Source of the DNA: Salticus scenicus | Taxonomy: Eukaryota; Arthropoda; Arachnida; Araneae; Salticidae | NCBI GenBank assembly: GCA_963930645.1 | Contig: CAWVNO010002520.1 | Coordinates: 295,201 to 359,200 of the forward strand | Direction of reading: 5' to 3' | Length of the DNA stretch: 64,000 nucleotides | Shown: one piece after another, positions 45,617-56,660 of the stretch | Numbering within the stretch: the stretch's first letter is position 1 | Layout: each line of letters opens with the position of its first letter | Position numbers and translations under genes: made by a program | The notes under the pieces: model-generated | Told to the model about the DNA's origin: nothing | The model's database searches: none | What the model saw: the letters and a program-made list of their open reading frames with translations, nothing else

Positions 45617-46660
45617 TCATTTTACACTACTACGGTATTCATAATTTACGCTTCGTAAATTTAATCATTGATTCCAAGAATTTTTAATATTAGGAGGAAT
45701 AGGTTTACTGTCATAAGAGTACTATTATGAGAATCGATTCTTAAATGTACTTTAATATATTTTTGTCAGTTATGTTTCGTTATATGAGTGTCAAACTATT
45801 AACTCAACAGGTTATTTTTTATTGAGGAAAAAGTACACATATTTAAATAGAAACCACTTTTTCCCATGATATTCAAACAATTTTTCCATTAATTAAAAAA
45901 TTTTCTTTTAAATATTGAATTATAAGTTCCTTTGTTATTAAAAAAAAAAAAAAAAAAAAACTTGTTCAATTAAGAAAAGTTTTATTTACTTATTTCTTTA
46001 TTTCTTTATTTATTTTTTTGTACTCTTACGATTCTGGGGGTCATTAGATTTCATATAAAAAAGTATAAAAATAATTAATATGTAAACCTGAAGTCAAAAT
46101 GTTGATTGTTGTACTGTAATATGGGAGGGGGGCGGGTTACAGTACACCTCCCCCCCCCCCAAAAAAAGTGAGATGTTTTATTAAATAATAATGCATAATA
46201 ATAATCAGTGAAATCAAAATTGTGAAATTCAATGTCCCTGCAAAACAGAAGAGTTTTTTTTTTTTTTTTTTTTTTTTTTCCCCAATTATATAACATTATG
46301 TTCTTTTTGATATTGAGATTTTTAAAGAAATTGCTGTTTGTAGAAAAAAAATTCTGAATATTTGTCGAAGATAAACTTTTTCTAGCAAGCCGTTTGCTGA
46401 ATTCTAGATTCAAGTGTAGACTGATGACATGCTTAATTGAAATTTAAATAGTAAATAATCGGCATCCTGAGAGTATATTTAATTTTATGCTTGATGATAA
46501 TTTAGTTTTTTATCAGATCTCGAAAAATTGTTTTTTTATTTTTTTGTGCAGCTGCACAAAAATGCATGAAAAATATGTAGTTCATGTAGCATTTCTAATG
46601 CAAGTAATGACAAAATTTCAAACTATTTGGAGTAATTTAAGACTTTAATTTCAATATTTA
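45121..46660. other. AT-rich, intron-like stretch
   Basis: Poly-A (45584-45613, 45940-45960) and poly-T (46258-46279) runs and CT-rich acceptor-like sequences. No exon recognised. Confidence 0.35.
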
Positions 46661-46666
46661 AATAAT

Positions 46667-46853
46667 ACACTCGAACCTCGTTAACATGAATACTGTTAAC
46701 GTGAATTGCTTTTAACATGAACTGTTTCCACAATGCTCGTCAAAATGAAGATTAGCTTAGTTATATGAAGATGAGTTCTTAGTAGCATGAACTACTGATA
46801 GCATGAACAAATTTTTTATCCCCCTTGAGATTCATGTTAACAAGGTTCAACTG
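46667..46853. mobile_element. pogo/Tigger-type MITE, copy 1
   Basis: Ends CACTCGAACCTCGTTAACAT and, inward, CAGTTGAACCTTGTTAACAT; TA precedes the left end, while the right-hand TA has mutated to CA. 187 bp. Internal phrases TAGCATGAAC and TTTTTTATCCCCCTTGAGAT are shared, inverted, with 50582-50720. Confidence 0.7.
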
Positions 46854-46918
46854 CATTTAAAGTGATTATCTCAGCATTAAAATTATCATTTTTAATTTTT
46901 TAAGTTATAAACTTAAGC

Positions 46919-46954
<36 letters not shown>

Positions 46955-47640
46955 GTAGCATATTTGCTGTTTTTATTTTAATAATCTGTTAATTATAAAG
47001 TAAAAACAGTAATTCTGTAATTGTGGGTAAAATACTCTTAGGCTTGGTAAAAAATGAAACTTATAAACATTTATGAACTGAACCACAGCAAGATTGGCGC
47101 AAGTCAAAAAACAACAATTTTATGTTTGTCATTGAAAAATGTGTATGAAGTGCCTCAACACATCCAAAAAGCATCCTGTCGCTATTTAAACAATTATCTA
47201 ACAATTAATATTTGGCCTGAGCTAATAAATCTTAAAAAATGTTTAGGCTGAGGTAGGGGAAAGGAGCTAAAAAAAATAAAAAAAAAAGTAAGTAAAATTT
47301 CTGTCAGTGACAGAATTTAGTTTAGTATGGAGGACTATTAATTTTACTCTGTAAAATTTTTATTTATTTTTTATCTCAATATTTTGACTGTAAAACTGGG
47401 GCACATACTTTTTAAAATGACCTGAAATGAAGTGTTTGCACCTAAACTTCATACATTAGTTAATTTTTAAAAATCTAATTGTGTCGAAAAACTGTTTGTG
47501 CCCCTGGATTCAGAAAAATCGCCCTTTTCATTTTGTATGTAATTAAAATATCATAAAAAATTAATTTTTAATAAATCTCTAAAATCCGAAATTGCCGCAG
47601 TCCTGTCGATTCCGCATTTTGGAGGTTCAACTGTATCTTT
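46854..47640. other. AT-rich, intron-like stretch
   Basis: A30 run at 46922-46951. A frame at 47054-47251 contains SLKNVYEVPQHIQK, similar to SFKNAYEVTEHAQK at 21690 inside a TTCGG element, so it is repeat-derived. TTGGAGGTTCAACTGTA at 47621 is a solo pogo-type end. Confidence 0.4.
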
Positions 47641-47682
47641 TCTTTTGCTTTATTTAAACTGTGTATTGTTTTCTAATGGCAG

Positions 47683-47776
47683 ATTATTTTCCTACACTGT
47701 TAATGATAAAACGAAATATGTTCAACTACAATCTGATGATGGAAGTGATTCCTGTGATCTGATAACTATATTTCAG
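47683..47776 (+). CDS. Internal coding exon of an unidentified gene
   Basis: 94 bp between a good acceptor (TTTTCTAATGGCAG at 47682) and a consensus donor (TTTCAG|GTAAGA at 47777). In the single open phase the first base completes a split codon and 31 codons follow exactly to the exon end: LFSYTVNDKTKYVQLQSD, then DGSDSCDLITIFQ. Composition is soluble and non-repetitive, unlike all other frames nearby, and I find no second copy in the window. I do not recognise the family. Partners upstream could be the start at 45101 (phase compatible); no downstream exon was found before the transposon nest at 48.5 kb, so any gene has long introns. Confidence 0.5.
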
Positions 47777-48079
47777 GTAAGAAAGTTCTTATACAATGCT
47801 AAATTTTTTAGACTTATTTTTATGCATGTTTTTTGAAAAATGACCGTCAGTTAATTTCCAGAATTTAATCCAGCTTTTTAAAAATGGAACCCTATTTGTT
47901 AATTTATAAAATAATTTGTGGAAATTATTTGAGGAAATGAAATTAGTTTGTAAAAATTAATGATGATACGGAACAAATAACTGAATTTGCGTTATTTTTA
48001 AAATGTAATTAAAAAAAAAGAAAGAAAGAAAGAAATAGTTGTAAAATAAATATACATGTAAGCACATTATTTCTTATGT

Positions 48080-48380
48080 ACAATGTTAAGAAAGTGTTTA
48101 CTTAGATATTTACCATTGTCTCCAGTAAATATTCAAATTGAGGGTATTTTTATGTGTTCGATGTAGCAAAGCTTATAAAAATTTTTAATGTGCCATGATA
48201 TATTGCTGAGAATTGATTTTGTAAAGGTGCCTCTTTGCTGAAAGTTGATTTTGTGAAATGTGCAGCTTTGCTGAAAGTTGATTTTGTGCATGTGACTTTA
48301 TTGCCAAAAGTTGACATTGTCAAAGTGCCATAATGCGGCACTAAATTTGTTCTGGATTAAGCTTTGAATTCATCTGATTT
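48080..48380 (+). repeat. R4 dispersed repeat, copy 2
   Basis: Matches 18871-19400. It has clear short tandem units, TTTGCTGAAAGTTGATTTTG repeated about three times from 48204, and the closing GCACTAAATTTGTTCTGGAT. Confidence 0.65.
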
Positions 48381-48526
48381 GATACAGGGTTCTCACATGC
48401 CATAGAGAACCTGAAAAACTTGGAAAAATCAGGGAATTTAAAATTATTAATTCCTGAAGTGAAAATTGTGGTTGGTTGTGTGGGTTAAGGTTATTTTTTA
48501 ATATAAGGGGAAAAAAGGGGGGGGGG

Positions 48527-48630
48527 AATTTAGCATGCCATCCCGAGTGAAAAGTGACTCATCTGTCCACAGTATCGTTCTAAGGAAATGGTGTTCCTCA
48601 AAATCTCGCTCTAAAAGCCAGCGGCAGAAT
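48527..48630 (-). pseudogene. Tc1/mariner-like transposase, catalytic-core fragment
   Basis: The minus strand reads FCRWLLERDFEEHHFL followed by ILWTDESLFTRDGML, the segment around the first catalytic Asp of IS630/Tc1-mariner transposases of the kind that carry a DUF4817 helix-turn-helix N-terminus. It breaks at a C9 tract near 48526 and, upstream, at the insertion boundary 48630/48631. The preceding part of the same gene lies at 56257-56660, on the same strand. Confidence 0.75.
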
Positions 48631-48809
48631 CCCACATAACACATACGTCCATATTATGTTCATATTTCATCTATCGCGTCCGAGTTACGTCTATAGACGA
48701 GTTCTGAACATAGATCTCCAGCTCCAGTATGTTCAGAATATGTGAAATTCCGAACGTAGACGTATCTACGAAAAACGTACAAAATATGGACGTCAGTTTA
48801 GGCACATAA

Positions 48810-50570
48810 ATTGAATGAAAATTGAACTAATCCAGTTTACGTAAATACTTGAGCTAAAACTGCACCTGTATGCCGCCATTTTATTAATGTGGATGTTGTA
48901 ATCAAATATAAGAAAGTTTTATCTTCTACAAAATTTTGCGATTGAAATTAAATTAACTATTTCTTTTTATCAGATCTCATTTATTGTTCAGACTGCTGCT
49001 CTCTCAACTTTCTCTAGCTGCTTCTGCCTATTATTTACGTTTGTATCGCTTTTTCGTCTGTATTTGTGTTGCGTGGTTGTTTCTGTAATTCTTTCTAATA
49101 ATCTGAAAAGATTTTAATTTCATTGAAGTCTATCTATGAAAAACTAATTAAATATATATAAATACTTCGTGACGAAATAACTTACTTTGGCTGTATTAAT
49201 ATCTTTTTTCTGTATTTATGAAAATGTTAGTCCTTGAAATAATAAGTAAAAATTTTTAAATAAACACTATAATATTAAGCCTTTATTCTTAGATTAAAAT
49301 AAAAAGTAGATTATTTTCAAATGTATTAAATACTAATAAAAACATGTTTACTTCTGATTTGATCGTTATTATGTTTTTGTTTTTCCTTTATTAATAAGTT
49401 ATAAACTGTATTTACACATATATCTGTTTGACAAATGCTTGTTTTTCTTTTATTTTTTCGCCCGCTGAGTAATTGTAATAAGTGTTGGAAAGATAAAAAT
49501 GCATCAAACATCTTGTAATTTAACTTTTTTAAAAGTTGTCAGTTGAGAAAATTATATTGTTTTTATATAGTTTAACAGTTAACTAAAAACTCCTATTTAC
49601 ATTCCCACATGCATTGTAAATTTTAGCCTAATACATTCATAAATTTTATCAAATTGACTGTGTCACTTTAAATACAGATATTTCAAAATTCTGCATGAAT
49701 ATATGGGGATAAATTGAGTTTTTAAAATGTGGTTTAAATACGAGTTTCTTTATTTTTGAACTTATTACAGAACTTGTAATATGTATAATTATAAAAATTC
49801 TAAGTTTAGACCTTTTTTTATTGTTGTTATTTTAGAATTATTTTAACAGGGCTGAAACAATCCTGCAATAATACTCAGGATTTTTAAATAGTATCACTAT
49901 TCCCCCTGCAATTGTATCTAGCTATCTTTTTCTTTCCATTATCATCAGTATTCTTTATCATTTTAAAAACAAACTCAACATTTTCTTTCAGTTTAAATTA
50001 ACTAACATTTCTCTTAAAAATCAGCAAATACATTATAAATGAAAAAGGTCTATCCAAATAAAATATTTTATTTCAAATGCATATCATATTGCGTTTGGTT
50101 TTTTTTTTTTTTTTTTTTCACTTTTATTAAAGTCTCAAATGTTTCTAACTTTTCTTTATAGTTTGTCGCTTTCTTCTTTTTGCTCTATATATAGCAATAT
50201 CACTTTATACACAAATACAGATCCGACTAGCTAGATATTTGAAACTTTCAGAAAACGATGACAATGCATTTTTTAAAAATACTTTTACTTAGTCAACTGT
50301 TTTGGGTCCCCGCTGCGTTCGATAACGTTTATATGATTCAACATAAAGTTTATTTAACTATCTTCCCGGCTAGCTAGACATTTGAAACTTTTAGAATAGC
50401 TCAAAACACGATAACAATGCATTTTTTAAATACTCTTGGCTAATTATTGTTTCGGGTCCCCGCTGCCTTCAGTATCGTTCGTGTGATTCAACAGCAAATT
50501 TAAAATTATGGTATATAAAAAGTTTTTATCTTGCAATTATTTAAGATGAGTCTATCCTGCTAATTGATTT
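48810..50570. other. Interior of the 7.6 kb insertion, left part
   Basis: AT-rich. 48900-49120 on the minus strand has a short open stretch (LLERITETTTQHKYRRKSD) that could be coding debris, without a family match. 50225-50300 and 50365-50450 are two copies of a unit containing TTTGAAACTTTxAGAA and CAATGCATTTTTTAAA followed by a GGGTCCCCGCTGC phrase. Confidence 0.35.
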
Positions 50571-50581
50571 TGTATTAAGTG

Positions 50582-50720
50582 CAGTCGAACCTTATTAATA
50601 TGAATCTCAAGGGGATAAAAAATTTGTTCGTGCTATTAGTAACTCAGAAACTAATTTTCCTTTTCACAGGGATTGTGGAAACAGTTCATGTTAAAAGTAA
50701 TTCACATTGAGGTTCGACTG
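50582..50720. mobile_element. pogo/Tigger-type MITE, copy 2 (inverted)
   Basis: CAGTCGAACCTTATTAATAT at the left; CAGTCGAACCTCAATGTGAA inward from the right, followed by TA. The interior is a reverse-orientation, shorter version of 46667-46853. Confidence 0.7.
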
Positions 50721-51030
50721 TAATAAGTACAATACTTTGGATAAATACCATACAATGCAAGAAAACAAACTCGCAAGTTTCTAGCATTTTATGGTGTTTA
50801 TCCAAAGTTTTGATCTTATTATTTCAAAACACTAGTTCTGTGGTATTATTTATTAATGAGGTTCAAATGTATTTCAAAAGTTATTGTATTGACAAATTTT
50901 GAAGTGTCGCCACTTGGAAACAAAATGGCAGGAGCAAGTTGCTCACTAAATTAATTCAAGATGTTTGTAAAATAAGAAGTTTACTGATTGACTTTGATTC
51001 AAATAAATTCAATATTTCAAAACTTATTGT

Positions 51031-52556
51031 TAGACTTGAACTGAATAGTGATTTTTGACAAATAACGAATACCAAATATTTGGTATTCGGCCGAATACTT
51101 AAATTTCAGTGTAAATTATTTTTTATACCCAGAATAGCTTAATTATTTTAAACATTTATTGCATGTATAAAGAAATAATAAGGACATTAAAAAGTATCAA
51201 CATAAAATCTAAGTATTTAGCATTAAAAGATAAATTTTATAGTCAAAATAGAAATAAAATGTATATTTTAAATCATTGATTTTTTTTTTTTTTTTTTTTT
51301 TTAATCATGTAAAATTTTGAATTTCATTAAAATAATTAGATTAAAAAGAGCCAAATACATTTTTTAAGAACAAATAAACTTTTCCTTTTTTTGAATTTTC
51401 AAAAAATAATCTTATTTTGCGTGTAGGCTGTATACGCATAAAACATTATAATGAGTAAACATCAGGAAAGAAGACTTCAATAATATACATATATATAATA
51501 AGAAAGCACCACAGAACTGGTGTTTTAAAGTAATAAGTACAAAACTTTGAATAAACACCATAAAATGCAATAAACTCGCAATAATTATTTCAGGTTGAAT
51601 AAAAACACTACCCTACGTCAGGAGAACAAAGTAATCAAAGTTGCATATATGTACACACAAAGTAAATGTAGTTTTATATGCTGTCACAATTTCCCCTTCA
51701 TTAAACTATAATAAGTGACTATTTTGAAATATACAGACATGTTACTTTTCAGCCTTTTTAAGCTTGAAAATTTTATTATTCTTGGGATCAATGCAAATCC
51801 GCATTAAAACTTTTTGGACATGTGTAGGGGTAGGGGGGGGGGGGGGGGGGTCAGCCTGAATTTGTGCAATATATTAGCAATTTCTATGTGATTGGCTTTC
51901 AAGAAATGTTAAATTCGAACTTGGCGAAAATGAAAAAGAAATAGCACTTTAACTGCACTTTCCTAATGAACCTGAACTACATTATTTTGTTAATCAATTG
52001 CCCCAGCAAGCAATGCTTCTATAGAGTAAACTTATTTTCAAGTATATGTAATAATTTTGTCTGTTTTTTAAGTACTTACAACTATTTTAATTATAATTAA
52101 TATGATATTTAATGTAAGATTTATTGTTCTGATTTTGTTTATTATTGTGTGTACATGTATGCAATCAGGTATAACATTATTTTTATTATTGACAAATTTA
52201 TACTCTGTTAGTTGCATGATACCACTTTTGAGAGGGAAGGGGGGGGGGTCGTGAAAAGTTCAGCCTTTTTTTCTGTAAGCTTGTATCATGTCTGAATATA
52301 TTACATTTTAATGCAGACTATTTTTTATTTAAATTAGAAATTTTATTAGACTGGCATTTTTTACTTATTTAATATCATAATATTGATGAATAATAATTAA
52401 AGAAAAAAAAAAAAAAGGAAAACAGTTTAATATTATATGATAAATATTTTTACCAATTTCAATATTCTAATTTAATTTAAAATTTAACTCGCCCTCGACT
52501 ATTCGGTTGTCGAATATCAAGATATTCGCTCGAACCGAATATTCGGTGCAACTCTA
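51031..52556. mobile_element. hAT-like element, TTCGG family, copy 3
   Basis: Left end TAGACTTGAACTGAATAGT; right end inward TAGAGTTGCACCGAATATT. Flanks CTTATTGT (51023-51030) and GTTATTGT (52557-52564), 7 of 8. The host R5 unit reads on across the two flanks. It has CCGAATA-rich ends and a G18 tract near 51834-51850. No transposase frame. Confidence 0.75.
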
Positions 52557-52719
52557 GTTATTGTCATAACAAATTTTCAACTAGCAGCCTGACTTTAAGT
52601 GGCCTTTACCTGGAAATAAAATGACAGAGCGAGTTGCTCACTTTATTAATCCAAAATAAATTCACTGTCCAACTTTTGTGCAAAACAGTTCAGTATTTCC
52701 AAATTTGTTGTGATGAAAA

Positions 52720-52899
52720 ATTTTCAGGTAGAAGTCTTAAAGTACACCTAATACCTTTGTTAAATAAATCCTTGTCTAGTCATGTTCATAGTGACTGAGA
52801 AAATGACTCGGCAAGGATTCGTTTAACAAAGCAGTATTAAGTGTACTTTTTTACATATGAATCATTGCTAGCGCTTTAAAAATTTTGCTGCCGATTGTA
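52720..52899. mobile_element. Tc1/mariner-type MITE, copy a (degenerate left end)
   Basis: Right end AAAATTTTGCTGCCGAT..TGTA as in copy b. Internally the hairpin arms AAGTACACCTAATACCTTTG (52739) and AACAAAGCAGTATTAAGTGT (52827) pair with each other. Confidence 0.5.
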
Positions 52900-52998
52900 A
52901 GTTCACTGTCCAACTTTGGTTCGAATTGATTCAGTGTTTCAAAAATTATCTAGATAATAAATTTTCAAGTGGTAGCCTGATTTCAAGTGGCCCCGCTA

Positions 52999-53210
52999 CA
53001 GTCAGCAGCAAAATTATTGAAGCACACATCCACATTTTTTATTTATATTTTTTAGTTTGGTCGCTAATTTTTATCATCAACTTACTTTTTTATAAGCAGC
53101 ATAAGACTAAGATCATGACTCGACAAATATTTACGTAACAAAACAGTATTAAGTGCTTATCTTTTAAATAGGAATTATTGCTAGTGCTTCAATAATTTTG
53201 CTGCCGACTA
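52999..53210. mobile_element. Tc1/mariner-type MITE, copy b
   Basis: TIRs CAGTCAGCAGCAAAATTATT and, inward from the right, TAGTCGGCAGCAAAATTATT, both continuing GAAGCAC; TA on each side (52997-52998, 53211-53212). 212 bp, no coding. Confidence 0.75.
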
Positions 53211-53212
53211 TA

Positions 53213-54560
53213 TGGATTGGAATTTATAAATAAACATATATATATTGTTGGATAATTTTTGTGAAATTGTAACTCTCTCACTACGATATACTGAAAAAGA
53301 GTTTATTCATTTAACTGTTGATTTCTTTACAAAACACTTTCAAGAAATTATTGTGGCTGTTAAATGGCAGTCTTTTATACTTGAAAATGCAATAACTGGT
53401 CATGAATAATTTATTAAAACTTTGGTTGGTAATAAGAAGTAAGAATAATTTGCTTGGCTTTTACTGGAATAAAATAAATTAATGCACTATATAAGGATGA
53501 ATGCAAGAATAAGCTTAAATTCATGCATTTATCTTCATTCTATAAAAAATGAGATATGCAATATTTTTAAACAGAGTGTTAAAACTCTTGGTATAAATTA
53601 AAAAGTAAGATAAAGGCAACAATACAAGACTTTATACAAAACCTATTCATGCAGTGATGCACTATTATTTATTTTCTGATTTTGAATAAGTACATGTTTA
53701 TTAAAAAATGAAAAATCTGGAGCGACTCTGCTGTACTTTTAAAACATTATGTAATTAACGGTTGTGTAGATAAAATAAGAAATGTCGTTAAATAATAAAA
53801 CAAAAAATAATAGGGTGTTCAAGTAATTATATACACTATACAAAAGGTACTATACACTATACAAAGTACTATATACAAAAAGGTATAGTTCTATTTAATT
53901 TCAAGATACTTTATAAAACAATGAAGATTTTTCCTGCCAGGTTAATTCAAACAAATTTGATTAAAATATTTTATTTGGATTTACTTATGAAGTTCAAGAA
54001 ATTATTTTACAGCTTTAAGCTTGCTTTTTTCATATATCAAGAGAGAATTAATGTCTCAAAAAAAAAAAAAAAAAAAATATTTTATTTTAAATATTTATGC
54101 ATGAAAGATTAATATAGGGACTCTGAAAAGAATTTGAATACAGTGTGGTTTAAAGCATATTTTAATATATTTCCATACTGTACAATACAATGAAAGTAAC
54201 ATTATTTAGATGCAAAAAAACGTATTGCTTATGATTGGTTTGCAGAGCGCAAAAAAATTTTCAGGTATGTTGTGGAATGAAAATAGAAGGTAAAATGATG
54301 ATTTTTTTTTTTTTTTTTTTTTCAGTAAAATGTAATTGTTTATTCATTCACATAGATTAAATATATGTACAGAAAACTCTTAATTGGAATATGAATTACT
54401 ACATATAAACTAGCAAGCGTTTCGCATTTTCCCATGAAAAAGCTGTGGAACATATTAAATGTAGAAAATTAAAAAAGTGCCTCATGTACTTTGTTAAAAG
54501 AATATTACAAAGTGTAAATTTTTTAAAAAACATTTTTAAAGGAAAAGCCTCATTAATTTT
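53213..54560. other. AT-rich stretch, nothing recognised
   Basis: Short frames only. A direct duplication ACTATACAAAxGTACTATA near 53834-53870 is the only structure noted. Confidence 0.35.
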
Positions 54561-54561
54561 T

Positions 54562-54665
54562 ACAAAAATGACCTGGCCTGTGTTCAAACCAGAGCTTAAC
54601 AAAAAAAAATAAAAAATAAAAAAAAAAAAAAAAAAGCTAATGCTCTACCATCTGTTCTGTTAACT
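54562..54665 (-). repeat. tRNA-derived SINE head with expanded internal poly-T
   Basis: The minus strand has GATGGTAGAGCATTAGC (A box TGGTAGAGCAT) and then CTCTGGTTTGAACACAGG (B box), separated by a long T-rich tract (A-rich on plus, 54600-54636). Spacing is too large for a functional Pol III promoter or tRNA. Confidence 0.45.
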
Positions 54666-54889
54666 TCATTATTAAAAATTAAGTAATGAATAATTTCATA
54701 TGTAACTTATGTCGATTTTCGCTGAACAAGAGTAAAAAGTGAGCAGGCCAGTATTAAAGTTTGGGGCACAAGCACAACTTCATCTAGTTATTTTTCATTC
54801 TTGTAAAAACTTGTTTGGCCTTTATTTAATTATTGTGTAAAGTATATAAACAAAGTTATGACTCAAGGGATCACAGACCGTCAAGGTCA

Positions 54890-55260
54890 CCCAAAGCCCC
54901 TGTTATTCTATGGGTAAAATTGTTTATAGAATTGCACATTACCTAATTGTTATTTCTAAATTCCATTTTCACATTCTAAAATTACACAACCATTAAATTA
55001 GTACTCCCTTTCTAAAAATTTACTTTTTTAAAATTTGAATTTTGAGTTCAAAAATGCGTTTCACTAAATACATTTTCCTCATTTTTTAGCCGTAAAATAA
55101 AACTTTAAAATTTTAAAAAATCAATTTTGGGGAACGAGTACTGATTTAACAGTTGTGGATTTTCTGAATGTGAAAACAAAATTTAAAAATTTCAATTTGG
55201 TAAAAAATAATTCTATAAACAAATTTCGCCATAACTTGCATGGGATTTGGTGACTAGAGA
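54890..55260 (+). repeat. R3 dispersed repeat, copy B
   Basis: See copy A: AAAGCCCCTGTTATTCTATG start, AACAGTTGTGGATTTTCTGA middle, CTTGCATGGGATTTGGTGAC end, uninterrupted at the MITE site. Confidence 0.65.
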
Positions 55261-55429
55261 TGGGAAAATCACAAAAGGAGTGAACAACTTTAAACTTTTC
55301 TATACCATCATAATGTGATTATATTTTTAAAAAAAAGATCACTTGTAATTCTGCATCTATTCACATAAAGAAAATATGAAATCTATTTCATAGGAGTATG
55401 AAGGCAAGTCAAATATTGAATGAGGACAT

Positions 55430-55500
55430 CACTTAGTGGAATAATAGTTCATTGGGCCAAAGGACCTAAGTTTGAAAGCTAGATTCCATAAAAAACTGAT
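55430..55500 (+). repeat. Possible tRNA-like SINE fragment
   Basis: TTAGTGGAATAATAGTTCA (A-box-like) and CCTAAGTTTGAAAGCTAG (B-box-like) at the right spacing. Weak match. Confidence 0.3.
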
Positions 55501-55759
55501 TTACATACATGGGTGCTGGCAATGAATGAAATTTAAAAATATAAAATATTTTGTGTGAAAAAATAAATCACAGGGGAAGTTTTTTTTTTTCTCTTTGTGC
55601 CGTACTCCAGATAACTTTAAAAATATTTTAAAGCTTTTTAATTATTGAATTATATATATAAAATAATCTACAGTTTTAAAATAATTTTTTGAACTCTTTC
55701 TGTGGATTTCACAAAAAACCCTTTATGTAGATTTGATTTTGCTTAGACGGACATATAAC

Positions 55760-55770
55760 ACTAGTATTAA

Positions 55771-55806
<36 letters not shown>

Positions 55807-55810
55807 ATTG
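55760..55810 (+). repeat. A35 homopolymer
   Basis: Uninterrupted A from 55771 to 55805, one of many long A/T runs in this window. Confidence 0.9.
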
Positions 55811-55889
55811 CACTCACTAAGGATTTTATTCTGCCAGCATCTATGTTTGCATAAATCTAAAAATAGCATGGATAATTTTTGGATGTAAT

Positions 55890-56230
55890 GTGAATGAAAA
55901 TGGACATGTTTATATTATGTTCACATATGTCCATTTTACGTTATTTTGTTCAGCTAAAAGACGTATTTATTACGTAAAAGGTGGGGACATTTCAACATAA
56001 TATCTACAAAATCTGATGAAATATAGACTGAATCTGGTTGTAATATGGACATGTCTATATTATGTTCACTATACATCTATTTTACGTTATTTTTTTCAGC
56101 TAAAAGACGTACTTATGACGTAACAGGTGAGGACATTTCTACTTAATATCTACAAAATCTGATGAAATATAGACTGAATCTGGCTGTAATATGGACATGT
56201 CTATACATCCAGATTACGTATTTTGGCTTA
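55890..56230 (+). repeat. Subterminal ~145-bp tandem repeat of the 7.6 kb insertion
   Basis: TGGACATGTxTATATTATGTTCAC begins at 55901 and 56046, with a third start at 56192. Units contain TTTTACGTTATTTT, CAGCTAAAAGACGTA and AATCTGATGAAATATAGACT. Confidence 0.8.
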
Positions 56231-56256
56231 ATCTGGACGAATTTGTGTTGTCTGGG

Positions 56257-56660
56257 ATGTTACCCGCTTTTGGAAATCGGAGCGGCGTAATTCTTGTACC
56301 GGTGTGAAGTGGTATGAGTGATATTGGTTTTTGCGCAAAACATTCATCACTTCATTTTGGGAGATTCCACCTTCTCTCGCAAGTATACGTGAACTCATAT
56401 TTGGATTTTCCTCCTCTCTGTCGAGTACGGACTCCTCAGCGGTTGCGGAGCGGCGATCATGGCCCCTTTCGTACACCCTACCGAACGGCCCACTCTTCCT
56501 AAGCCTTCAATGAATTGCGGCAAATACAGCATGGTTTGGTGCACAACGATGTGGATAACGTAGACGGTACTCTTCTTCCGCTCTCCGAGAGTTACCATCG
56601 CAAAATCAATACACAAAATGCATATCCGCGTACTCTTCATTTGTAAAACTGGGTATATCT
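56257..56660 (-). pseudogene. Tc1/mariner-like transposase, N-terminal fragment
   Basis: The minus strand encodes, from about 56660: FTNEEYADMHFVY, a stop, FCDGNSRRAEEEYRLRYPHR, an AVFAAIH block with a stop, then (frame 56476-56258) REEENPNMSSRILARE, QNEVMNVLRKNQYHSYHFTP and SDFQKRV. This is the DUF4817-type leader plus helix-turn-helix of an arthropod transposase family. At least two nonsense codons make it inactive. Its continuation is at 48630-48527 beyond the 7.6 kb insertion. Confidence 0.75.

Larger units (their letters stand above)
50870..53000 (+). repeat. R5 tandem repeat, interrupted by hAT
   Basis: Units near 50880-51030, 52557-52720 and 52895-52998 share AAATTTTCAAGTGGTAGCCTG, TTTAAGTGGCC, AAATGxCAGxGCxAGTTGCT, CACTGTCCAACTTTxGT and TTCAGTATTTCAAAA. 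They are periodically arranged once the hAT (51031-52556) and the small mariner MITE (52720-52899) are taken out. Confidence 0.6.
48631..56256. mobile_element. 7.6 kb insertion with own inverted ends and AT duplication
   Basis: Left end CCCACATAACACATACGTCC; right end read inward CCCAGACAACACAAATTCGT, continuing CCAxATTA in both. AT flanks both sides (48629-48630, 56257-56258). Removing the insert plus one AT joins the two transposase fragments in frame across Val-Thr-Phe-Cys-Arg-Trp, which strongly supports these boundaries. Near both ends ACGTCCATATT / TGGACATGT dyads recur (48641-48800 and 55900-56230). Other elements are nested inside. CCC start, AT duplication and ACGTC-type subterminal dyads bring ISL2EU-group elements to mind, but I found no transposase for it. 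Confidence 0.75.

Noticed and set aside
47054..47251. 65-codon frame with SLKNVYEVPQHIQK as a possible exon
   Set aside because: Similar phrases occur at 21690 inside a transposon and near 10760, so it is more likely repeat-derived; no matching splice sites.
48381..48400. GATACAGGGTTCTCACATGCC as the partner terminus of the mariner-like element
   Set aside because: Only TACAGGGT is shared with the terminus at 57640; the following bases differ, and it looks like the start of another dispersed repeat.
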